Part shown: piece by piece, positions 1 to 8,720 of the stretch | How positions within the stretch are numbered: the first letter of the stretch is position 1 | How the letters are laid out: each line of letters starts with the position of its first letter | NCBI GenBank assembly: GCA_034440575.1 | Contig: JAOTOL010001548.1 | Coordinates: 1,699,820-1,763,819 of the forward strand | DNA: 64,000 bases | Direction: 5' to 3' | From: Imbricaverruca yamaguchii | Taxonomy: Eukaryota > Arthropoda > Thecostraca > Neoverrucidae | Program-made: the position numbers and the translations under genes | The notes under the pieces: model-generated | What the model was told of the DNA's origin: nothing | Databases searched by the model: none | The model's input: the letters and a program-made list of their open reading frames with translations, nothing else

Positions 1-960
1 CCGTTGGCAAACATAGGAGTAGTGGGGTGCAGAGTGGACGGACTGGCCGCCGGGCCCCCAGCGCTCGAGGTTTGGCCAGCGCGGCGGCGCGGCGTGACGG
101 CCGTCAACTCTGCTGGACCCCGAACACATTAAACCAGGCTCTTCCAATGTATGCTGCAGGGAGACCACTGTAGCTCTAATCTCTCCTCCAAATTGTGTCC
201 TTTCATCAGTAGCTTCAGAGATTTTAGGAGCGCGGGGGAGACAATTCGCCCCCTCCCGTCCGGCTCGCATTACGAGACCCCCCCGGTGCACGTGTTAAAT
301 ACAGGGACACTCTCGGGCAACGCGGTCCCGTGACTTCCCGACTTATCAGTCAGCTCTAGTTCCGTCAGGGCTGTTTGACCATGGCCGGAAACGATGCAGC
401 GGGGCCGGCCTACATCTGGCATAGCGACAGCGTCACAGCAACCTCATCCAAGTGGAGGTGCAAACTCACGTCAATCGCCCATGAGGGAGCACAGGCAACC
501 ACGCATTTAACCCATTGGAAGGCGTTCGTGATAGCTATTTGCCACTCATTTTAACTCACGTTAGTTTTTCATCAGGGTGTACGTCACTAGAATCGGCGTG
601 TAGTGACGTCACGGTCACGCCGGTGACCCGTGGCCCGGTTCGAACTTGGGAATGCACCTCTGGCCTTCGATCCCAGACATGGGCGGCGACGTCCCGGCAT
701 TCATGAGGGAGGCAGCTCGCGCCGCCTGGCAGACAGGATCCGAGGCATTCCACGACAGACCGACCAACTATTGTTCAATTTTTCATGCCCAAAATGCACC
801 CGTCGGGTAATCATGGCCTACACACCTGGACCAGTTGCAGGCCTATTTTAATAACAGTTCCGGAGTGATGTCCTCCGGCATTGTTTTTAGGTCGAACAAC
901 CGTAGCTTTGGTGGTGTATATCTCATCGATACAAACAGAAAGTATAAATAGGTGCATTGA
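1..960. other. Intergenic stretch, no gene recognised
   Basis: Only short frames are open here on either strand and none resembles a known family. The region is moderately GC-rich. A short GGTTCGAAC string near 637 resembles a Pol III B box, but no matching A box or tRNA fold was found. Confidence 0.5.
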
Positions 961-962
961 TT

Positions 963-1023
963 TGGTGGTGGATTGGAGTTTAGGGGTGCGTCGACATCTA
1001 GGGTCATTTTGCGCCCATAACTG
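963..1023 (-). repeat. Short dispersed repeat shared with 60217-60283
   Basis: About 60 bp read on the minus strand (core ATGACCCTAGATGTCGACGC, then CTAAACTCCAATCCACCACC) recur nearly unchanged on the plus strand at 60217-60283. The similarity fades outside this core. Here it lies just beyond the 3' side of the I-like retrotransposon, and at the other site just beside a SINE. Its nature is unknown; it could be the end of a longer element. Confidence 0.6.
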
Positions 1024-1070
1024 AATTTTAATCAATCTACGGTGCTGCTACCATATCTTGCTATCCGCCT

Positions 1071-2402
1071 TCACGGGTGGGGGTATATCACGTCAAGGCG
1101 AGCTTGTCGAATGAACGTGAAACTATTCCCAGACGCCACGACCTCAGAGTCGTTCCCTATAAGCATACGTAAAGAAGAGTCGGTATTCAACCGCCCTAAA
1201 ATCTGGCGTCGTAGAGGATCTAGCGGTATACAGCCAACTAAACCATGGTACACGGCAAGCGGGTTAGAACAGCGCGGACATAGAGGTCGGTCATCACCGG
1301 TAAGCATGTAACTGTGTGTTGCGAATGTATGACCTATTCTCAATTGGCAGAGTATTACTTCTATCCGGCATTTGGTTCGGTGAGAGGATTGCCACTTTCC
1401 TAGTGTCGGTTTTAAAACCCTGAGCTTACTACACTTGGAATTCCAGGTTCGTTGCCATTCTGACCGTATATTTGATAACATAGTGAGGTATAGATCCTTT
1501 GGAGGGAGCCGTAGAGGGACCACACGGCCATTACCAATGGCGTGTTTGGCGGTAATGTCGGCAGCTTCGTTTCCCGCGAGTCCAACATGGCTAGGAATCC
1601 AGCAGAACACGATATTTCTGCAGATGTCATCTAGGGATTTTACGACTTTGGTAATCCTCCGAACAAGTCGGTTATCTTGGTTATAGGTGTTCAGTGCCAG
1701 GAGATTGCTCAAAGAATCTGTGAAAACCACGTGCTTTGTGTACCGGTCTTTCTGTATAAAATAGAGGGCTTGGAAAATGGCATACAGTTCGGCAGTAAAA
1801 ATCGATGTTTGTGTAGGTAAACAAAAAGATCGAACACCTTGTCGACTGACATAAGCACACCCAACACCAGGTACTAACTTTGAGCCATGCGTGTAAATGC
1901 GCGAGAAGTCTTTATATTCATGTATTTTTTCCAATGCCAACATGCGGAGTTCCTCCGGGTTTACTTGTCCTTTCTTTGAGCAGGACAAAGTGACGTCAGT
2001 TTTGACTGGGACAACATGCCAAGAGGGAGTGCTCGGCTTGATGACACGTGCTACAGAACGCGGCCTGATATTACATTCTCGAAGGATCGAGGCCATGCGG
2101 TTAGAAAACGGTTCTCTACGCTGGGTCCTGTGACGTGCTCTTGATGTCCTTGGGAATATCCACCGATAGGCTGGGTGGTTCCGGTTTTGGGCAACATTGC
2201 ACGCGTATCTCGCGCCCAATACCTTACGGCGTAGCGCAAGAGGTGACTCGTCTACTTCTACCATTACACTAGCAGCCGGTGAAGTGCGAAAGGCTCCAGT
2301 GACGATGCGAAGGGCCGAATTGTGGATCACATCAAGACAGCGCTTGGATGTGGTACTCGCTCCGTCATATATAAAAGATCCGTAGTCAATTTTATAACGC
2401 AC
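1071..2402 (-). pseudogene. Retrotransposon RT thumb plus RNase H domain
   Basis: This is the longest open frame of the element (443 codons). It begins in the RT connection region (DYGSFIYDGAS) and runs through an RNase H1-like domain. The RNase H core reads YTHGSK, then TAELYAIFQAL, FTDSLSNLLAL and WIPSHVGLAGNEAAD. The first catalytic aspartate, normally in YTDGS, is replaced by histidine, which should remove metal binding. A cysteine/histidine stretch (LCPRCSNPLAVYHGLVGC) near the C-terminus matches the zinc-binding tail found in many arthropod elements. The frame ends at 1071. Confidence 0.85.
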
Positions 2403-2429
2403 GAGAGATCAGCACATGAGAAGTAAAAC

Positions 2430-3971
2430 TCATCTGTCAACTCCATATGAACACCTAGAAACGGTGCTCATTACCTGAAGACCTTTTGTACATTTGTTGA
2501 TGAGGTCAGTGATGTGAGTTTTATACGTAACATGACGATCCATCCACACCCCCAGAAACTTGACTGCAGGTCTGAAAGGTATGAGGTGACCGTTCATTCT
2601 TATCGTTGGGTCTGTGCAACGGCGTTTGGGACAGAAATGAACAGCGGTAGTCTTTGAGGTGGATAAAGTGAAACCAGTTCTATCACACCACTCCATCAAT
2701 TTCACTACAGTTAACTGGACCTGTCTTTCCACCGTCCGCACCGTACGAGAGGAGAACCACACTTTAAAATCATCTACGAACAGCGCTCGTCCTACCGATG
2801 TTGGCAGTGTATCACCCACATCATTTATGGCAATGGTGAACAAAGTGACACTCAATATACTTCCCTGTGGAACCCCATCAATCTGATAGAAGGTGTCGGA
2901 GAGGTAGCCACCTATTCTGACCCGAAATATCCTATTTGTTAAACAAATTCGTCAGGAAAACCCCATCTGGCCCCTTATGCCTATTTGGTGCAACTTCACA
3001 CGAGGATACCATGACACCATGCGGTATCATAAGCGCCGTCAACATCGAAAAATATGGCAGCGGTATGATATCGTTTCATGAAACTCAGGCGTACAACGGA
3101 ATCAAGAGCTAAAATATGATCAAATGTGCTACGATGTCTGCGGAAGCCACTCTGTATCGAGGTGAGTACATGGTTGCGTTCTAAAAACCACATGAGTCAC
3201 AAGTTTACCTTTTTTCAAACAATTTGCAAAGAGAACAGGTCATTGATATGGGTCAATAGTGCAGTGGATCCTTTCCCGTCTTGTTTGGCTTGCAGATAGG
3301 AAAGACAAGCACCCTCCGCCATGTCAATGGAAATGTTCCCTTTTCCAACATTTCGTTGAACACTTCCAGAAGTGTGTTTAAAGCTGTTATCGGCAGATGC
3401 TTAATACTGTCATTGTGTAAGGTGTCGGGTCCTTCTGCTACGTTCCTACGGGTGCTTATAGCAGCAGTCAGTTCGGAAATAGAAAATGGACTGTTGTAAT
3501 GGATAGAAGCTGTTGTGAAATCAAGTGGTAGTGCTTCGCACCGGTCTTTGTATTCCGAGAAACGTCGACTTTTTTATTTTTCGATCGCTCGGAGAAGGCC
3601 CGTCCAATCTTGTCGGCGACATCCTTCGGATTAATAATATCATGTCCATTTATGTGGAGTGTGGGGAGTAGGGTACAGGTAAGTTTGCCGGAGATACGTT
3701 TGATGCGGGACCACACCGATGACAGCGAAGTGGAACGGTTCAACGTGTTGACGTACGCTTTCCACGATTGCCGTTTGGAATCAGCAATTGTGCGCCTCGC
3801 GTGTGCCCTTGCCTTGCGAAAAGCTACAGAGATTCGCCATGGAACTGTTACGATTAAAAATACGGAATGCCTTCTTTCTAGCATGCAATGCATCTCGGCA
3901 TTTATCAGACCATTAGGGGACTGGTACACGACGTGGTGTGCCCGACGAACGAGGAATATATTGCTCAGCAC
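2430..3971 (-). pseudogene. Retrotransposon ORF2, reverse transcriptase domain (broken)
   Basis: The segment 3971-3468 encodes the region between endonuclease and RT, including HINGHDIINPKDVADKIGRAF. The fingers-palm part follows in shifted frames: FFDVDGAYD near 3050, GVPQGS-like sequence near 2880 and the catalytic loop as LFVDDF near 2780. FLGVWMD near 2545 marks the end of the palm. The RT copies element RNA at the nicked target. Several frame changes lie between 3470 and 2860, and a stop lies at 2430. The FVDD form of the catalytic box is within the known range for these elements, so it is not by itself a sign of loss. Confidence 0.8.
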
Positions 3972-4164
3972 TTTGTAACATTGTGGTTGTAAACAGTTCT
4001 ATGGAAACCAATCCTTCCGAGCACTCGCCGAGTCTCTCCTCGACATCGGACTGGAAGAAAGTCCAGTCAGCTTTCGCAAAAATCCACCTGGGGGACGTCG
4101 ACCAGCTTCCACACCATCAATGAAGCGAGTCCAAACGAATAAATGGTCGCTCGTACCTGGATCA

Positions 4165-4769
4165 TCATTCACCGACCACCTCTAAACAGGGGGAAAGTTC
4201 ATGGTTGCAAAGCGTCAGGTCCAGCACCGAGGCCTGTCCTGTTTGCAGTGTAAAATGTGTCGGAGTTCCAGTGTTAAGAATACTAAGGGGAAAATTCCGG
4301 AAAATTATCTCTAAAGCACGCCCACGACCAGTACTATTCGCTGAGCTCCAAACTTCGTGATGTGCGTTAAAGTCACCACATAAAATCAGCGGGGGAGTGA
4401 GCTGGTTTACCACTTGCAGCAGTTCTGCAAGTGGAAAGGTTGTTCCTGGGGGTAAGTATATGGAACATATGGTGGAAACACGGCGATTAATTACTATCCG
4501 AGCAGCGACAGCCTGAATGTTCCATCTCAGGTGTACTTGTTGGAAGGGGACTGAGTGGTGGACGGCTAGAAGTACACCACCATATGCCACCGTGTGGGTG
4601 ACGACGTCCTTGCGTAAAACAGAGTAGTTTCTTAAATAAAAGGAAGCATCAGGAGATAGTTTATCTCCTGTAGGCATACTACGGCCGGTGTACGACGGTG
4701 CAAAATATGTTGTAATTCGTCATTGCTAATTCTCACACCTCTACAGCTCCACTGTAGAATATTACTCAT
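4165..4769 (-). pseudogene. Retrotransposon ORF2, endonuclease domain (frameshifted)
   Basis: An ATG at 4769 opens a frame reading about 35 codons typical of the start of an APE-like endonuclease, ending in VVCLQE. The reading then shifts by one base near 4660 into the frame that continues to 4165. That part contains GGVLLAVH, the IYLPPG strand, the catalytic-region motif ILCGDFNAHH and a VLDLTLCN stretch, all characteristic of the endonuclease that nicks target DNA in non-LTR elements. A second one-base shift near 4165 moves into the frame carrying the terminal SDH motif (around 4130). The two shifts make this copy non-functional. Confidence 0.8.
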
Positions 4770-5032
4770 TTGTCAGTAATTGAAAGAGGAAGTCCTAAGC
4801 TAAGGCCAAGAGTAACTAAGTCATGGTCTTGTAGTCGGGGGTCTTGGCTTCGTGGGCGTGAGCGCGGGCTCCCAAACTCACTTGGCCACACAGCACCGGG
4901 AAGAGCACGCTTCATAACGCGATTTGAGGATGGGGAGGATATTGGGGGGTGCACGGTTCGACGGGAAGGTGTCTCCGGCGGTCCCATGGCTGCTGCGGGC
5001 AATGGTGTGGAGTGAGGAGCCGTCAATGGGCG

Positions 5033-6196
5033 CTAGTCCTCAAGTTTGGAGATCGAGGAGGGTGGGATATGTCGGGCGGTGCGACCCTGTGCTCCTAAAT
5101 CTTGGGCTCCAGGGCGCACCTGAACCATAGGATGTCCAAGCTTTGGATCTGAGATGGTTGGTGGTGGTGGGGGTGGGGGAGTTGGCGTGATTTTGGAAGG
5201 CTGAATGGGAGTGGGTTCGGTGGGTATGGCGGGTAAGGATTCGAGGATAGTGAATGTCTTGGGGGGCTTCTTAGTCCGCTGGACACGACGCCATTCTTCT
5301 GGAGCTCGCTCTGTAACGGGTTGGATAACTATGACTTCCTGGGCCCTTGGCGACGAAACAACGCGCTCTGCCGTGTCGGTCGTGTCATGCGCAGGATTTT
5401 GTTTAGCTATGGTAGGTAGGGTTTCGGTGCTCTCAACGCAGTCTTGGGTTGGCTGCCTGTTCCTTGGCATCGTAAGGGGCACTCTAAAGGAGCGAAGTTG
5501 GGCTATCATTTGAGAGATGAGCTCAGAATCCTTGTCGGGCTGAGTATGTTGTGGGATCGCGGTATGGCTTTTGGCTTTTGATGCGTAGGTGATTCTGGGT
5601 TGAGTGTGTTCAAATATATATCTGGCCTCTCGGAAGGTTACTTTTTGTGTGTGTTTAATAGCAATAATTTCTTTCTCCTTCATGTACATAGGGCAAGTCC
5701 TGTCAAAAGATGAATTGGAGTCCTGTTCTGGGCCACAGTTTGCACAACCGTGGGTCTCGGAGGAGCAATGCTCACTTCCGTGATCGTGGGAGGCGCACTT
5801 GCCACATGCAGGGCGATTTCGACAAAACTGGTTTCTATGACCGAATTTCTGGCATTTAAAACATTTCACAGGCTTGGGGAAGAAAATACGAACTATAACC
5901 CGGACGTATCCCACACGAATCTCAAGAGGAAGATCGCTCGTGCTAAATGTTAGTACGATGTTGTTGGTTGCGATCATCTCTGTACCTCTCCTCACCTTCA
6001 ACTTTCTCGCTCAAATCACTCCAAATTCTGCTAGTCCATCGACAATATCTTCCTCTGGTACATCCCTCAAGTCAAAACAATTGATGATACCCCTCGACGA
6101 GTTCTTGGTTTTATGGGGTTCTACGTATATTGGGATAATTTCGTCTACCATCTTGCCAACCTTTCGCACACTGTAAACAAACTTAGTCATCGACAA
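5033..6196 (-). pseudogene. Retrotransposon ORF1, gag-like nucleic-acid-binding protein
   Basis: This frame of about 388 codons is interrupted by one in-frame TGA at 6011-6013; the sequence on both sides stays in the same frame. In the central part (around 5780-5870) two zinc knuckles of the form CX2CX4HX4C are readable: one begins CFKCQKFGH and the next CGKCASHDH. A third partial CX2C (CANC) follows. Proteins of this type in I and jockey elements bind the element RNA and form the ribonucleoprotein needed for retrotransposition. The C-terminal third is proline-rich with no motif. The frame ends 264 nt before the first Met of the ORF2 region at 4769. Confidence 0.8.
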
Positions 6197-6207
6197 CGCT
6201 CTCTCCG

Positions 6208-6208
<1 letters not shown>

Positions 6209-6289
<81 letters not shown>
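6209..6289. repeat. (TA)n microsatellite
   Basis: About 80 bp of uninterrupted TA dinucleotides directly upstream (in element orientation) of the I-like retrotransposon. Confidence 0.97.
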
Positions 6290-6290
<1 letters not shown>

Positions 6291-6769
6291 GTATTGTTAC
6301 GATTGCTCCATAAGCAACATTACTTTGGCCATATACAGACATATTCAATGTGTGATTATATTTTAGTCTATAAACACACTACCAGGTGACTTTTGTACCT
6401 TTAAAGTCGATTGTAAACGACTGTGAACGGATCAAATCAGTGCCACAGGGCTCTACTAATTCACGACTTCACGACACTCTATTCACGACTCTTCATTCAG
6501 ACGACTCCATTCACTCGAACTTCACACCCGAGGACATCTCCATATGACGGACGATAATAATGATGATGTATTCGCTTCCTTCTGAGTGGCTCAAGGCATA
6601 AACAGAAGCGAAACACAATGAAACTCCCTCTCCACGACATGTGCACCGCACGCCGACTACCGTAGTCTAAACAGCACTAGCGTGCACACACGAGGCCGAA
6701 CTGCTTGCCTGGCCCGCGCCAAGAGCCAGCTGGAGAAGCAGTCACCTCTGCCGCTGACAGGCGGCCCTG

Positions 6770-7000
6770 TCGCTCCTCACCCACCCACAGGTACGGCCAG
6801 GTAGAAATACGACCGCGTACCTGCCGTCATACACGACACCGCCGCACCGCACATATTATCACCAACAGATCTCGACTGTCGCTCCCCACCCACAACCTGG
6901 TCCGGCCAGGTAGAAATACGACCGCGTACCGGCCGTCATACACGACACCGCCGCACCGCACATACCATCACCTACAGATCTCTACTGTCGCTCCTCACCT
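6770..7000. repeat. Tandem duplication, about 109-bp unit, two copies
   Basis: The segment starting GGCCAGGTAGAAATACGACC at about 6795 is repeated at about 6904 with few differences, including the ACACGACACCGCCGCACCGC stretch. It leads directly into the 60-bp minisatellite. Confidence 0.85.
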
Positions 7001-7029
7001 CTGGGGCGGCCGCGTCAGTCACAGACAGC

Positions 7030-8525
7030 CGCCGCCCCAGCTCAACACCTGTCGGTGATGTCGACAGTTCCCTCCCCACCTCTGGAGCGGCCGCCGCCCC
7101 AGCCGACACGTGTCGGTGATGTCGACAGCTCCCTCCCCACCCCTGGAGCGGCCGCCGCCCCAGCTCAACACGTGTCGGTGATGTCGACAGTTCCCTCCAC
7201 ACCCCTGGAGCGACCGCCGCCCCAGCCGACACGTGTCGGTGATGTCGACAGTTCCCTCCCCACCCCTGGAGCGGCCGCCGCCCCAGCCGACACGTGTCGG
7301 TGATGTCGACAGCTCCTCCCCACCCTGAGCGGCCGCCGCCCCAGCTCAACACCTGTCGGTGATGTCGACAGTTCCCTCCCCACCCCTGGAGCGACCGCCG
7401 CCCCAGCCGACACCTGTCGGTGATGTCGACAGTTCCCTCCACACCCCTGGAGCGGCCGCCGCCCCAGCTCAACACGTGTCGGTGATGTCGACAGTTCCCT
7501 CCCCACCTCTGGAGCGGCCGCCGCCCCAGCCGACACTGTCGGTGATGTCGACAGTTCCTCCCCACCCTGAGCGACCGCCGCCCCAGCCAACACTCCCCCC
7601 CCACACGTGTCGGTGATGTCGACAGTTCCTCCCCACCCCTGGAGCGACCGCCGCCCCAGCCGACACCTGTCGGTGATGTCGACAGTTCCTCCCACCCCTG
7701 GAGCGGCCGCCGCCCCAGCTCAACACGTGTCGGTGATGTCGACAGTTCACCCTAGCGGCCGCCGCCCCAGCCGACACCTGTCGTATGTCGACATTCCCCC
7801 ACCCACCGCCCCCCAGCTCACCCTTTCCCCCCATCCCTCCACCCAAACCTTTGATGTCACAGTTCCTCCACCTAACCCCCCAGCCAACACCTTCCTCCCC
7901 CTGCGCCGCCCCAGCCGACACGTGTCGGTGATGTCGACAGTTCCTCCCCACCCCTGGAGCGACCGCCGCCCCAGCCGACACGTGTCGGTGATGTCGACAG
8001 CTCCCTCCCCACCCCTGGAGCGGCCGCCGCCCCAGCTCAACACCTGTCGGTGATGTCGACAGTTCCCTCCCCACCCCTGGAGCGGCCGCCGCCCCAGCCG
8101 ACACGTGTCGGTGATGTCGACAGTTCCCTCCCCACCCCTGGAGCGGCCGCCGCCCCAGCCGACACCTGTCGGTGATGTCGACAGTTCCCTCCCCACCTCT
8201 GGAGCGGCCGCCGCCCCAGCCGACACTGTCGGTGATGTCGACAGCCCCTCCCCACCCCTACGCCCCCCCGCCACACGTTCCCCCCCACCCCTGGAGCGAC
8301 CGCCGCCCCAGCCGACACCTGTCGGTGATGTCGACAGTTCCCTCCCCACCTCTGGAGCGACCGCCGCCCCAGCCGACACGTGTCGGTGATGTCGACAGCT
8401 CCCTCCCCACCCCTGGAGCGACCGCCGCCCCAGCTCAACACATATTCCCTCCCCACCCCTGGAGCGGCCGTGACAGTCACAGACGGTCGCCGCTCCAGCT
8501 CAACACGTGTCGGCGATGTCGGGGG
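7030..8525. repeat. GC-rich minisatellite, about 60-bp unit, about 24 copies, next to the EF-G stop codon
   Basis: Units consist of TGTCGGTGATGTCGACAG, TTCCCTCCCCACC, CTGGAGCGGCCGCCGCCC and CAGCCGACAC or CAGCTCAACAC. Many unit junctions form the perfect palindrome CCGACACGTGTCGG, and many units carry GCGGCCGC. The unit nearest the gene (8500-8530) merges into the end of the EF-G coding sequence, so the array occupies the 3' UTR or 3' flank. Because most units are multiples of three, long overlapping frames open on both strands; these are by-products of the repeat. The middle (7780-7920 and 8240-8290) is degenerate. Confidence 0.95.
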
Positions 8526-8720
8526 TCAGTTTCGCCGTTTGCCGGCCTTCCTGGCGTCCGGCACATCGCCGTGCAGCAGTCGCTGGTACTGCTCCACCAG
8601 GCGCGCCTGCACGTCCGGGGCCGCCGGCACGTAGCGCGAGTACTCCATGCTGAACTCGCCCTTGCCCTGCGTGCCCGACCGCAGCTCGGTGGCGTAGCCG
8701 AACATCCGACTCAGCGGCAC
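8526..8720 (-). CDS. GFM1: EF-G mt exon 15, C-terminus
   Basis: It encodes [20 protein letters not shown] and [13 protein letters not shown] of domain V, then a short tail ending KAGKRRN and a TGA at 8526-8528. The acceptor GACACCAG precedes 8720. The tail length matches animal GFM1. Array sequence starts on both sides. Confidence 0.95.
   Translation of the reverse strand: MPLSRMFGYATELRSGTQGKGEFSMEYSRYVPAAPDVQARLVEQYQRLLHGDVPDARKAGKRRN

Larger units (their letters stand above)
1071..6196 (-). mobile_element. I/jockey-like non-LTR retrotransposon, inactive, minus strand
   Basis: Read from 6196 down, the order is a gag-like ORF1 with CCHC knuckles, an apurinic-type endonuclease, a reverse transcriptase and an RNase H. 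This is the order of I-clade and related arthropod non-LTR elements. No LTRs are visible. The start codon region of ORF1 lies only about 13 bp from a (TA)n run at 6209-6289, so the 5' UTR is lost or the element integrated into the microsatellite. Several frameshifts and stops (6011, about 4660, about 4165, several between 3470 and 2860, about 2430-2402) show that it is dead. The 3' end is not sharply defined; no poly-A tail is seen after 1071. Confidence 0.85.

Noticed and set aside
6972..8480. Long overlapping frames on both strands (up to about 250 codons) in the GC-rich array
   Set aside because: They follow the 60-bp period, occur in several frames at once and have no domain; they are products of the minisatellite.
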